A stretch of 33,734 nt of DNA from NCBI GenBank assembly GCA_036003705.1, contig DASYSE010000001.1, positions 1-33,734 of the forward strand. The letters are read 5' to 3'. This DNA is from CALGFH01 sp036003705. Lineage in GTDB: Bacteria; Actinomycetota; CALGFH01. The notes beneath the pieces were generated by a model. It saw only the letters and a program-made list of their open reading frames with translations, was not told where the DNA came from and ran no database searches. Numbering within the stretch: the first letter of the stretch is position 1; every line of letters begins with the position of its first letter. The position numbers were made by a program, and so were the translations under genes. Shown here piece by piece: positions 21,862-29,935 of the stretch.

Positions 21862-24102
21862 ATGTCACCCCACGAGCACCACCAGCACGCCGAGTCCGAC
21901 CAGCACAGCGGCCACGGCCATGGCGGCCACGGCCATGGCGACCACGGCCATGGCGACCACGCCGCGTCCGATCAGCACAGCGGCCACGGCCATGGCGGTC
22001 ACGGCCATGGCGACCAGGGCCATGGCGACCACGCCGCGTCCGATCAGCACAGCGGCCACGGCCATGGCGACCACGGCCATGGTGACCACGACCATGGTGA
22101 CCACGGCCATGGTGACCACGACCATGGTGACCACGGCCATGGTGACCACGCCGCCCAGTTCCGGGACCGGTTCTGGCTGAGCCTGGTCATGGCCATCCCG
22201 GTGGTCGCCTACTCCGAGATGGTGCAGGAGTGGCTGCGCTTCACGCCGCCGCAGTTCCCCGGCTCCGGGTGGGTCGCAGCGGTGCTGGGCACGACCGTGT
22301 TCCTCTACGGCGGCTGGCCGTTCCTGCAAGGGGGATGGCAGGAGGCGCGGACGCGGCAGCCAGGCATGATGCTGCTCATCACGCTGGCCATCCTGGTCGG
22401 GTTCGGGGCCAGCGCCGCCTCCGCGTTCGGCCTGTTCGACCTGGAGTTCTGGTGGGAGCTGGCGCTGCTCATCGTGATCATGCTGCTCGGGCACTGGCTG
22501 GAGATGCGCGCCCTGGGCCAGGCCTCCAGCGCCCTTGACGCGCTGGCCGCGCTGCTGCCCGACCAGGCCGAGCTGGTCACCGCCGACGGGGTCCAGACGG
22601 TGGCCGTCGGCGACCTTGCGGTGGACGACGTCGTGCTGGTCCGCCCCGGCGGCCGGGTGCCCGCCGACGGGGCCGTGATCGACGGGTCGGCCGAGCTGGA
22701 TCTGTCGATGATCACCGGCGAGTCCCGCCCGGTCCTGAAACGGTCCGGCGACCAGGTGGTGGCGGGCACGGTGGTCACCGACTCGGCGATCCGGGTCCGG
22801 GTCGAGGCGGTCGGGGAGCAGACCGCGCTGGCCGGGATCCGTCGGCTGGTCGAGCAGGCGCAGGCGTCCGGGTCGCGGGCGCAGGCGCTGGCCGACCGGG
22901 CCGCCGGGCTCCTGTTCTACTTCGCCGTCGGGGCCGGGCTGATCACCGTCGCCGTCTGGCTGGCGCTGGGCGAGCCCGACCAGGCGGTGGAGCGAACGGT
23001 GACGGTGCTGGTGATCGCCTGCCCGCACGCCCTCGGGCTGGCCATCCCGCTGGTCATCGCCATCTCGACCGGCCTCGCCGCCCGCAACGGCATCCTGGTC
23101 ACCGACCGGCTGGCGCTGGAACGGATGCGCACCGTCGACGCGGTGCTGTTCGACAAGACCGGCACCCTCACCATGGGGGAGCCGCGGGTCACCGGGGTGG
23201 TTGCGCTCGAAGGCGACGAGGGCGAGCTGCTTGCGCTGGCCGGTGCGGTCGAGGCCGACAGCGAGCACCCGGTCGCCCGGGCGATCGTGGCCGCCGCCCA
23301 TGGCCAGCAGGGCGACCTGCCCGGGGCCGGTGACTTCCGGTCCATGACCGGTCGAGGCGTCCAGGCCCGGGTCGAGGGGGTCACGGTGGCGGTCGGCGGG
23401 CCGGCGCTGCTGCGGGAGCTCGACGTCGCCGAGCCCGAGGTGTTGTCCGAGCAGCTCGGCGGCTGGAAGCGGCGCGGCGCCGCCGTCCTGTACGTGCTCC
23501 GCGACAGCAAGGTGGTCGGGGCGCTGGCGCTGGAGGATGCGGTCCGGCCCGAGTCCCGCCGGGCCGTCCAGGAGCTGCACCGGCTGGGCAAGCGGGTGGT
23601 CATGGTCACCGGCGACGCCCGCCAGGTCGCCGAGGCGGTCGCCGCCGAGGTCGGCGTCGACGAGGTGTTCGCCGAGGTCCTGCCCGAGGACAAGGCGCAG
23701 CGAGTGGCCGACCTGCAAGGTCGCGGTCTCAAGGTGGCCGTGGTGGGCGACGGCGTCAACGACGCCCCGGCGCTGGCCAGGGCCGACGTCGGCATCGCGA
23801 TCGGGGCCGGCACCGACGTGGCCATCGAGTCGGCCGGGATCGTCCTGGCGTCCAACGACCCCCGCGCGGTGCTGGCGGTCATCCGCCTGTCGCGGGCCAG
23901 CTACCGCAAGATGCTGCAGAACCTCGGCTGGGCGACCGGCTACAACCTGCTGGCCGTGCCGGTCGCCGCCGGCGCGCTGGCCTGGGCCGGCGTTACCCTC
24001 GCCCCAGCCGTGGGCGCGGTCCTGATGAGCCTGTCCACCATCGTGGTCGCCCTCAACGCCCAGCTCCTGCGGAGCACCGACCTGCAGCCCACACGGGCGT
24101 GA
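21862..24102 (+). CDS. copB: CopB-type (CPH) copper P1B-ATPase with His-rich N-terminal tail
   Basis: An ATP-driven heavy-metal exporter in the membrane. The 746-residue protein has the P-type motifs TGES (285), CPH in the metal-binding helix (387-389), phosphorylation site DKTGTLT (Asp431), SEHPVA (His469), MVTGDA, and GDGVNDAPAL (about 629). The CPH triad, in place of CPC, marks the CopB subgroup. Instead of an HMA domain the N-terminus carries about 33 histidines in the first 97 residues, coded by tandem repeats. ATG 21862 is chosen over ATG 21850 because the latter lies in the operator arm and has no ribosome-binding site either; the longer upstream frame is a shadow of the SDR fragment. 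A molybdoenzyme gene follows 34 bases later and may share the transcript. Cu(I), Cu(II) or Ag as substrate is not settled by sequence. Confidence 0.95.
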   Translation: MSPHEHHQHAESDQHSGHGHGGHGHGDHGHGDHAASDQHSGHGHGGHGHGDQGHGDHAASDQHSGHGHGDHGHGDHDHGDHGHGDHDHGDHGHGDHAAQFRDRFWLSLVMAIPVVAYSEMVQEWLRFTPPQFPGSGWVAAVLGTTVFLYGGWPFLQGGWQEARTRQPGMMLLITLAILVGFGASAASAFGLFDLEFWWELALLIVIMLLGHWLEMRALGQASSALDALAALLPDQAELVTADGVQTVAVGDLAVDDVVLVRPGGRVPADGAVIDGSAELDLSMITGESRPVLKRSGDQVVAGTVVTDSAIRVRVEAVGEQTALAGIRRLVEQAQASGSRAQALADRAAGLLFYFAVGAGLITVAVWLALGEPDQAVERTVTVLVIACPHALGLAIPLVIAISTGLAARNGILVTDRLALERMRTVDAVLFDKTGTLTMGEPRVTGVVALEGDEGELLALAGAVEADSEHPVARAIVAAAHGQQGDLPGAGDFRSMTGRGVQARVEGVTVAVGGPALLRELDVAEPEVLSEQLGGWKRRGAAVLYVLRDSKVVGALALEDAVRPESRRAVQELHRLGKRVVMVTGDARQVAEAVAAEVGVDEVFAEVLPEDKAQRVADLQGRGLKVAVVGDGVNDAPALARADVGIAIGAGTDVAIESAGIVLASNDPRAVLAVIRLSRASYRKMLQNLGWATGYNLLAVPVAAGALAWAGVTLAPAVGAVLMSLSTIVVALNAQLLRSTDLQPTRA
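21889..22152 (+). repeat. Tandem repeat array coding the His-rich tail of CopB
   Basis: Three 72-base units (21889-21960, 21961-22032, 22033-22104) each code 24 residues beginning A-x-S-D-Q-H-S-G-H-G-H. The third unit runs into further 15-base subunits (GGCCATGGTGACCAC, coding GHGDH or DHGDH) up to 22152. The second unit has one His changed to Gln. Near-identity at DNA level implies recent expansion, and the array may vary in length between strains. Confidence 0.9.
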
Positions 24103-24136
24103 CCGTCATCGGGACCCAGGAGAGGAGCGGATCAGC

Positions 24137-25219
24137 GTGCATGGCCAGCCTGACGGTGAGGACGCCGCGACCGGCATCACCATGGATGAGCTGCAGCTGG
24201 CAGCCCGCAACCACGGGATGCCGCTGGAGGCGCTGCGCTACGACGTCACCCCGCTCGGCCTCCACTACCTGCTGATCCATTTCGACATCCCCGAGGCCGA
24301 CGAGCGGACCTGGCGGTTGGAGGTCGGCGGCCAGGTCCAGGCACCGCGCACCCTGACCATGGAGGAGCTCCGTCGGCGTCCGGCGGTGACCGTGGCGGTG
24401 ACCATGGAGTGTGCCGGCAACGGCCGGGCCCGGCTGGACCCGCGGCCGGTCAGCCAGCCCTGGCTGGAGGAGGCGGTGGGGACGGCCGAGTGGACGGGGA
24501 CCCCGCTGCGACCCCTGCTGGAGGAGGCGGGCATCGGCCCTGGCGCCGTCGAGGTCCTGTTCGCCGGGGCCGACCGGGGGGTGCAAGGCGGCCTGGAGCA
24601 GGACTACGAGCGCAGCCTGCCCCTCGAGGAGGCGATGCGCGACGAGGTCCTGCTCGCCTGGGAGATCAACGGCCGACCCCTGCCCCCGCAGCACGGCTAC
24701 CCGCTGCGGCTGGTCGTGCCCGGCTGGTACGGCATGACCTCGGTCAAGTGGCTGCGCGGGATCAGCGTGCTCGGCGAGCCGTTCACCGGCTACCAGCAGA
24801 TCGGCAGTTACCTGATCCACGCCTCGCAGGACGACCCGGGCGTCCCCGTGACCCGCATGGCGCCCCGCTCGCTGCTGCTGCCGCCCGGCATTCCCGAGTT
24901 CGAGTCCCGGGGGCGCTTCCTCGCCCCGGGCCGCCACCGGCTCCGCGGCCGGGCCTGGTCGGGCCGGGCCCCGATCGCCGCCGTCGAGGTGAGCACCGAC
25001 GGGGGCGGGAGCTGGCAGCCGGCCCGGCTCGGCCCGCGCCAGTCGCCGTGGTCCTGGGTCGGGTGGTCGTCCGTCTGGGAGGCGACCTCGGGCTCGCACC
25101 AGCTGTGCTCCAGGGCCACCGACGAGGCGGGGAACACCCAGCCGCTGCACCCACCCTGGAACACCGGCGGCTACGTCAACAACGCCGTGCAACGGGTCGA
25201 GGTCACGGTACGCCCATGA
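24137..25219 (+). CDS. Sulfite-oxidase-family molybdopterin oxidoreductase
   Basis: A 360-residue enzyme with the SUOX fold. The molybdopterin domain (about 50-215) has the cofactor-ligating cysteine in VTMECAGNGR (Cys92), then EWTGTPLRPLLEEAG, ADRGVQGGLEQDYERSLPLEEA, and HGYPLRLVVPGWYGMTSVKWL. The C-terminal part (from about 250) is the Mo-co dimerisation domain, with VEVSTDGGGSWQPARLG and a final NAVQRVEV strand. No heme domain and no Sec or Tat signal are present, so it is expected in the cytosol, unlike bacterial SorA or MsrP, which are exported. Electron acceptor and substrate are unknown; sulfite is the obvious candidate. GTG 24137 has AGGAGAGGAGCGG upstream. It follows copB by 34 bases and is convergent with the VOC gene. 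Confidence 0.9.
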   Translation: MHGQPDGEDAATGITMDELQLAARNHGMPLEALRYDVTPLGLHYLLIHFDIPEADERTWRLEVGGQVQAPRTLTMEELRRRPAVTVAVTMECAGNGRARLDPRPVSQPWLEEAVGTAEWTGTPLRPLLEEAGIGPGAVEVLFAGADRGVQGGLEQDYERSLPLEEAMRDEVLLAWEINGRPLPPQHGYPLRLVVPGWYGMTSVKWLRGISVLGEPFTGYQQIGSYLIHASQDDPGVPVTRMAPRSLLLPPGIPEFESRGRFLAPGRHRLRGRAWSGRAPIAAVEVSTDGGGSWQPARLGPRQSPWSWVGWSSVWEATSGSHQLCSRATDEAGNTQPLHPPWNTGGYVNNAVQRVEVTVRP

Positions 25220-25238
25220 CCTCGCCCAGCTCGCTCCC

Positions 25239-25267
25239 GCCGCGGTCAGCGCCCTTCGGGCCGCGGC
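25239..25267. terminator. Hairpin between convergent genes
   Basis: GCCGCGG (25239-25245) pairs with CCGCGGC (25261-25267), and inside it CCC-TTC-GGG can form a small inner stem. The stem lies between the ends of the molybdoenzyme and VOC genes and could stop transcription from both sides, although no U-tract follows. Confidence 0.5.
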
Positions 25268-25271
25268 TGCG

Positions 25272-25643
25272 CTAGTCGCGCGGCGGCAGCTGCTGCACGG
25301 CCCAGCCGTTGCCGTCAGGGTCCTTGAAGAACACGAACGCGCCCCAGGGGAACTCCTGGACCTCGCTGACCTCCACCCCCCGCTCGACCAGCTCGGCACG
25401 CGCGGCGTTGATGTCCGGCACCACCAGCTGCATGCCCTGGACCGAGCCAGGCGGCGTGTCAGCGATCCCGGTCCCGAGGGCGATCGAGCAGGCCGACCCG
25501 GGAGGTGTCAGCTGCACGAAGCGGAGCTCGTCGCTGACCCTGTGGTCGTGATCGGCGTTGAAGCCGACCTGCTCGGCGTAGAAGCGCTTGGCGCGGTCCA
25601 CGTCCGAGACGGGGATCGCCACCAGCTCGAGCTTCCAGTCCAT
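25272..25643 (-). CDS. VOC (glyoxalase/bleomycin-resistance) superfamily protein
   Basis: A 123-residue protein with the paired beta-alpha-beta-beta-beta units of the vicinal oxygen chelate fold. The first unit begins LELVAIPVSDVDRAKRFYAEQVGF, the second GMQLVVPDINAARAELVERGVEV, and it ends AFVFFKDPDGNGWAVQQLP, the typical conserved strand of small VOC proteins. Members include glyoxalase I, dioxygenases and antibiotic-binding proteins; this short single-domain form gives no substrate. Several usual metal-ligand positions are not His or Glu, so it may bind a ligand without catalysis. AAAGGA precedes ATG 25643. A perfect-stem terminator lies just upstream, so the gene is probably transcribed on its own. 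Confidence 0.88.
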   Translation of the reverse strand: MDWKLELVAIPVSDVDRAKRFYAEQVGFNADHDHRVSDELRFVQLTPPGSACSIALGTGIADTPPGSVQGMQLVVPDINAARAELVERGVEVSEVQEFPWGAFVFFKDPDGNGWAVQQLPPRD

Positions 25644-25672
25644 CTGCGTGATCCTTTGATGGGCGGCCAGGG

Positions 25673-25699
25673 CGGGCGCCCGTTGTCCGCGGGCGCCCG
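25673..25699 (-). terminator. Terminator hairpin of the secreted-protein gene
   Basis: CGGGCGCCCG (25673-25682), loop TTGTCCG, then CGGGCGCCCG again (25690-25699): a perfect 10-bp stem 18 bases after the stop of the minus-strand gene at 25718. No U-tract follows, as is usual in high-GC actinobacteria. It also separates this gene from the VOC gene. Confidence 0.65.
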
Positions 25700-25717
25700 G
25701 CGACGGTACTCCAGCCG

Positions 25718-26833
25718 TTAGGAGATCTGGGTCCGCTTGTAGATACGGGTCGCGCTGGCCATCAGCACGGTTGCCTTGCCCCCGACGGAGAGCACGATCG
25801 GGTCGAGCCGGCTTGCCGCCGGGTAGACGGTCGCCTTGGTCCAGCCGCCGCTGCCCAGCCGCTCCGCCAGCACGGTGCCGTCGTCCACCTGCCCCCAGGC
25901 CACATGGGTCTCCCCGCCTGAGACGTCAATGCTGGTGGACAGGGCATCGGAGACGAACGCTCGGGACAGGAAGCTGCCCGACCGGTCGTCGGACTCGAAG
26001 ACCTGCCCGTCCCGGAGCCAGGCCAGGTAGGTGTGGCCGCCCGTGCCAGGGGTGGTGTCGATGCTCGGGTTGGTGTTGACGCCGATGACGGCGAACTGTC
26101 GCCCGACCCAGCTGCCGGTGGTGCCCGAGGCGGTCGCCAGACGGAGGTTGCTGTGGGTCGGCTCGTTCCCGAAGCCGTCGTCGCGGATGAAGGCGAGCTC
26201 GCCACCGCCGCCCGGCTTGAACGCCAGCGCCGGCTGAGAGTCGTTGTCGGGGTTGTTGGTGACCTGGGTGCGGCTCAGGTCGTTGCCGTACGTCTTGGCC
26301 TGGAACAGCTCGGTCTGGGCGAACTCGCCGCCCGGGCCGACCTGCTCGGTCCAGACCGCCCAGTAGGTGTCGTTTGTCCCAGCCAGGACATCACCCTGCG
26401 GGCTGACCGCGCCGGGCGCGGTGGAGGAGAGCTGCCGGGTCGGCGCATACGAACCGTTGCCGATGAACCGCTCGCCCAAGAAGATCCCTGAGCTGCTCGC
26501 GTACAGCACGAGCGCGCCGTCGAAGCCCTGGTCGCTGGCCAGGACCTGCCCGCTGTAGGGGGTCAACTGGACCGTCCAGGTGGTCCCGAACCCGCCGGCG
26601 AACCAGATGTCGTCCGCGTCGCAGCCGGGCCCGACGAAGTTGAAGAAGCCACGGATCACGCCGCCGGAGGTCGAGATGGCGGCATCACCGTTGGCGGTGT
26701 CGATGGTGCAGCCCGGTGGCGCGGGCGCCACCGTGGCGATCGAGCCGAACGGGGTCACGGCGCCGGCTGGCGCGGCGGTGAAGAGCATGGTCGCGGCGAG
26801 CACGGCGACCAGCAGGACGACACGGCGAGCCAT
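25718..26833 (-). CDS. Secreted protein of unknown function, propeller-like
   Basis: A 371-residue exported protein. Residues 1-25 form a Sec signal (basic start, hydrophobic LLVAVLAATMLF, cleavage after PAGA). The rest is rich in Gly, Ser, Thr and aromatic strands, with recurring phrases such as TYWAVWTEQVG, PALAFKPGGGGELAFIRDD, TYLAWLRDGQVFESDD and THVAWGQVDDGTVLAERLG. Their spacing of about 45-60 residues suggests blades of a beta-propeller, as in BNR/sialidase-like proteins, but no Asp-box is convincing. Two cysteines (PGCTID, GPGCDADD) could form a disulfide. No membrane anchor or sorting motif is seen at the C-terminus (YKRTQIS). GAGGGAG precedes ATG 26833. A structured region lies upstream and a terminator downstream, so it is a single-gene unit. 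Confidence 0.8.
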   Translation of the reverse strand: MARRVVLLVAVLAATMLFTAAPAGAVTPFGSIATVAPAPPGCTIDTANGDAAISTSGGVIRGFFNFVGPGCDADDIWFAGGFGTTWTVQLTPYSGQVLASDQGFDGALVLYASSSGIFLGERFIGNGSYAPTRQLSSTAPGAVSPQGDVLAGTNDTYWAVWTEQVGPGGEFAQTELFQAKTYGNDLSRTQVTNNPDNDSQPALAFKPGGGGELAFIRDDGFGNEPTHSNLRLATASGTTGSWVGRQFAVIGVNTNPSIDTTPGTGGHTYLAWLRDGQVFESDDRSGSFLSRAFVSDALSTSIDVSGGETHVAWGQVDDGTVLAERLGSGGWTKATVYPAASRLDPIVLSVGGKATVLMASATRIYKRTQIS

Positions 26834-27191
26834 GACAGGGCTCCCTCTCTGTCAAGGACCCGCCCTGGTGGCGGATCTCCAACGCAACCATGAGCCAACA
26901 CCGCTCGGAAACCGGTGACCATCGGCACCTCCCGCCGGTGCCGTCGGTCACATGCTCCCCTCGACCGCACGCTTCGCCATCTCTTCAGGCGGCACGTCCT
27001 CGACGTGGGTGGCGACGCTCCACCGGTGTCCGAAGCAGTGATCCTATCGATGGCCACCCCGGGCGCCGGGAGCACGGTGGCGACCGTTGAGATGTTGGAC
27101 GATCCGTGTGAACGCGTGGCCGCCTCGGCCACTGCTCGCCGTCACCACGCCCCGCAGGGTGGTCGCACAGGCGGTGAACTGCGGCGGGCGC
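26834..27191 (-). other. Structured intergenic region upstream of the secreted-protein gene
   Basis: No convincing gene is seen in these 358 bases. On the minus strand, toward the secreted-protein gene, they hold a large hairpin at 26951-26915 (13 paired bases around a 2x2 internal loop, 7-base loop) and a second hairpin at 26877-26857 (8 bp with one G-U, 5-base loop), followed by the ribosome-binding site. This could be a regulatory leader or the terminator of the upstream fusion gene. It does not match a riboswitch consensus that I know well enough to name. The part 26952-27191 shows nothing clear. Confidence 0.45.
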
Positions 27192-29279
27192 TTACACGAG
27201 TTCGGCGATGAGGCTGGCGGCCCGGGCGGCGCCGTCGGTCTCCACGGGTCGGTGGTCGACCGTGCGGCCGAGCTCGGCGGCGATGGCCTCGGCGATCGCG
27301 TCGGGGTCGGTGGTGGCGTAGTCCATCCGCCGGCCCGCCCGATAGCGGTCCAGGCGGTGGGCGACGTGGAAGTTCTGCTCGAAATGGTGGGCGAGGGGAA
27401 AGTACAGGAACGGCCTCTGGTTCGCCGTCAGCTCCATGCACGTCGTCAGTCCGCCCTGCACGACCGCGAGGTCGCAGGCGGCGAGGTGCCGGTAGAGGTT
27501 GTGGACGTAGGCGCGCAGCTCGAGGCCCTCGTGCTGGGGGAGGGTGCCCGGATCGATCCTGGGGCCCGTGACGACCACCATCCGCAGTGCCGGAATTCGG
27601 CGCTTCGCCTCCGGAAACGCCTCGATCACCCGCCGCAGCAGGTGCCCGCCGACGCCGGAGCCGCCAACGGTGACGATGCAGACCTGCTCGTGGTCTCGGT
27701 AGCCGAACTCATGCCGCAGTGTCGCGTGGTCGGCGAAGTCGGACGGATCGAAGCCGGTCACGTAGCCTGCGAAGGAGTAGTGCTCGCGCGTCCAGTCACC
27801 GATCAGCGGGAGGTGCGGCCCGAAGGTGTCGGGAACGATGTCGTCGGGGTTGCCGACGAAGATCGCGTGGTCGCGCACGCGCGGGAAGCGCGCGATGTGC
27901 TCGATCATCTCTGCGTTGTAGTCGGCGGTCACGAACGCTTCGCGCTCGCCTCCGTCCGGCATCGGCAGCCATCCGACGAAGTCGGTCAGCCACACGTAGG
28001 CGGCCTGCTTCTGCTCGGGGTTCTCGTGCAGATAGTAGTCGAGCTCCCAGGCCTCGTCGCCGATCCAGACGTCGTACTGCTCCTCGCGCACCAGGTCGTG
28101 GAACACCATGAAGTTGGCCAGCAGGATCTCGTCCATGCGGCGGATCGCCTGGAAGCAGTGCAGGTCGTGCTCTGCCGACTCGCTCTCGATGTGGCCCGAT
28201 TCGTTCGCCAGCAGCGTGCTCGCCGGGTGGATTCGCTCACCGCGGGCCTCCAGCACCGTTGTCACCGGGTGCTGGGCGAGCCAGTCGATGTCAAGGTCGG
28301 GATGGAGCTTGCGCAGCTCGCCAGCGATTGCGACGTCCCGCTGTGCGTGCCCGAGCCCGATCGGCGAGGAGATGTAGAGCGCGCGCTTCCGACGGGACTT
28401 CCCGCGCACCCAGCGCCGCGGCGGCAGCGCCGGCTTGACGAAGTCGCGGAGGAGCAGGTTGACCTTGACCGGATCGCGGACATGCGGCGCGTGGCCGGAG
28501 CCGTCGAGCAGGACCAGCCGACCGCCGGTGTCCTCGGCCAGGGCGATCCCGCGGGTCGCGGAGACGATCGCGTCGTGTTCACCGTGAATGACCAGAACCG
28601 GGCAGCGGACGCGTCGCGCGAGCTCGCGTGCCTCGTCAGGTTCCAGGCCGTCGTTGGTGAGAACGAGCGTTTCGCCCGTCGTGTCGAGGCCCCAGCCGAC
28701 GGCGTCCTCGGTCGGCTTCGTGGAGTGCGGCTCGGTGAACACCCTCGACATGAAGAAGTCGAGGAAGCCCCTGTAGTCGCGGAGCCAGTAGTGCCTGTTG
28801 TGTTTCGCCCAGCCCTCGTCGGTGTCGAGCTCGTCCTCCCAGGAGTACACCGTTCGCTCGGGCAATGGCTCTCCGCCGCCCGGGTAGCTCGGGCCGACGA
28901 AAACGGCCGCCTCCACCCTCTCGGGATGGTTTGCGGCGAGCAGCAGGCCTCGCTGTCCGCCCATCGAGAAGCCGACAACGATCGCGCGAGGGGTCTGCGT
29001 CGCGTCCATCACCGCAATCGCGTCGGCGGCGAACTCGCGCTCGGCGTACGCCTCGGGCTCCGTCGGCCGGTCGGAGCGGCCGTTACCGCGCCCGTCGAAG
29101 GTGAGCACGCGGCAATGCCGCGCAAGGTACGGGATCTGCATCTTCCAGTGCCGCGAGTGGATGATCGACCAGGTCGGCAGCAGCAGGACCGTCGGCTCGC
29201 CGGCGCCGAACACCTCGTAGTGAACCTTGACCCCGTTGCGCTCCACATAGCCGTCACGAGACGGCTGGCATGCCCGCAT
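27192..29279 (-). CDS. Alpha/beta hydrolase fused to a GT-B glycosyltransferase
   Basis: A two-domain protein of 695 residues. Residues 10-290 form an alpha/beta hydrolase: VLTFDGRGNGRSD, nucleophile elbow GFSMGG (Ser105), acid HGEHD (Asp236) and catalytic GSGHAPH (His263). After a basic linker (RWVRGKSRRKRA, about 287-300), residues 300-695 resemble a UDP-sugar-dependent GT-B glycosyltransferase: ALYISSPIGLGHAQRDVAIAGEL, later VCIVTVGGSGVGGHLLRRVIEAFPEA, and the C-terminal VVQGGLTTCMELTANQRPFLYFPL. The N-terminal half could hydrolyse an ester or lactone of the molecule that the C-terminal half glycosylates; this is inference. No signal peptide. ATG 29279 has GGAAGGA upstream and overlaps the tetR stop by 26 bases, so the two are coupled. 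Third-position GC appears lower than in neighbouring genes, hinting at transfer. Confidence 0.87.
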   Translation of the reverse strand: MRACQPSRDGYVERNGVKVHYEVFGAGEPTVLLLPTWSIIHSRHWKMQIPYLARHCRVLTFDGRGNGRSDRPTEPEAYAEREFAADAIAVMDATQTPRAIVVGFSMGGQRGLLLAANHPERVEAAVFVGPSYPGGGEPLPERTVYSWEDELDTDEGWAKHNRHYWLRDYRGFLDFFMSRVFTEPHSTKPTEDAVGWGLDTTGETLVLTNDGLEPDEARELARRVRCPVLVIHGEHDAIVSATRGIALAEDTGGRLVLLDGSGHAPHVRDPVKVNLLLRDFVKPALPPRRWVRGKSRRKRALYISSPIGLGHAQRDVAIAGELRKLHPDLDIDWLAQHPVTTVLEARGERIHPASTLLANESGHIESESAEHDLHCFQAIRRMDEILLANFMVFHDLVREEQYDVWIGDEAWELDYYLHENPEQKQAAYVWLTDFVGWLPMPDGGEREAFVTADYNAEMIEHIARFPRVRDHAIFVGNPDDIVPDTFGPHLPLIGDWTREHYSFAGYVTGFDPSDFADHATLRHEFGYRDHEQVCIVTVGGSGVGGHLLRRVIEAFPEAKRRIPALRMVVVTGPRIDPGTLPQHEGLELRAYVHNLYRHLAACDLAVVQGGLTTCMELTANQRPFLYFPLAHHFEQNFHVAHRLDRYRAGRRMDYATTDPDAIAEAIAAELGRTVDHRPVETDGAARAASLIAELV

Positions 29280-29895
29280 CGTCCGTCCTTCCTGGCCGCG
29301 CTGGACCTTCCTCGAGTTGCCGGATGACCACGCCGATCCGCCGCAGCGCCGAGCGGATCGGCACGACCTGCCGGTCGAAGCCGAGCAGCAGCAGCGCCTC
29401 CGAGCCGATGAAGGCGCAGACGACCAGGGTGGCGACCTCCTCGGCGGTGAACGGGCCCAGCGGGCCGTGGCGGCGCTCGGCCTCGCGGGCCACGTCGGCC
29501 AGCAGCCTGCACCAGCCGCCCAGCAGCTCCCGGACCGCGTCGCCGACCTCGCGGTTGGACCAGCCCGCCGCGACCATCTCCTGCAGCACCCGCACGTAGC
29601 CAGAGTCGAGGTCGTCTTCGAGGAAGTCGCAGGCGCGCTCGTAGCGCTGCCACAGCGGCGCCTCCTCGGCGTACAGGCGGCGCTGGCGGTCCAGGCGGCG
29701 CTGGTCCTCCTGCTCGAACAGCGCCAGGATCAGGCCCTGCTTGGAGCCGAAGTGGTAGTGCAGCTGGCTGAGCGGGATCCGCGCCTCCTCGGCGACCTTG
29801 CGGGTCGACAGACCCGCGTAGCCATCGGCCAGCAGCCGACGGCGGGCCGCCTCCAGGATCAGCGTGCGGGTGTCGGCGGCGGCGACGTCCACCAC
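29254..29895 (-). CDS. TetR-family transcriptional regulator
   Basis: A 213-residue repressor-type protein. The N-terminal helix-turn-helix is standard: RTLILEAARRRLLADGYAGLSTRKVAEEARIPLSQLHYHFGSKQGLILALF (about 9-60). The C-terminal ligand/dimer domain is helical, with WSNREVGDAVRELLGGWCRLLADV and TAEEVATLVVCAFIGSEALLLLGFD, similar to the TetR C-terminal group in which each dimer senses a small molecule. GTG 29895 (or the next GTG) has AAAGGA upstream. It overlaps the downstream fusion gene by 26 bases. Two perfect palindromes in the divergent region to the right are probable binding sites, so it probably represses itself, the fusion gene and the divergent methyltransferase until a ligand appears, perhaps the compound processed by the fusion enzyme. 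Confidence 0.92.
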   Translation of the reverse strand: MVDVAAADTRTLILEAARRRLLADGYAGLSTRKVAEEARIPLSQLHYHFGSKQGLILALFEQEDQRRLDRQRRLYAEEAPLWQRYERACDFLEDDLDSGYVRVLQEMVAAGWSNREVGDAVRELLGGWCRLLADVAREAERRHGPLGPFTAEEVATLVVCAFIGSEALLLLGFDRQVVPIRSALRRIGVVIRQLEEGPARPGRTDDAGMPAVS

Positions 29896-29919
29896 GGAAT
29901 GGTCCTTTCCACGCTAGTC

Positions 29920-29935
29920 GGTCGATCGATCGACC
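29920..29935. promoter_or_regulatory. Palindromic operator O1, probable TetR site
   Basis: GGTCGATCGATCGACC is a perfect 16-base palindrome. It begins 3 bases downstream of the minus-strand -10 box, so it covers the expected tetR transcription start, and it touches the plus-strand -35 on the other side. O2 shares the core GGTCGATC. Confidence 0.7.

Noticed and set aside
24890..24915. A tRNA T-loop-like string (GAGTTCGAGTCCC).
   Set aside because: It lies in the molybdoenzyme coding sequence (PEFESRGRF) and no acceptor, D or anticodon arms are near.
27087..29327. A 746-codon open frame on the plus strand.
   Set aside because: It is the complement of the hydrolase-glycosyltransferase fusion, which has intact motifs in both domains; the plus translation has none.
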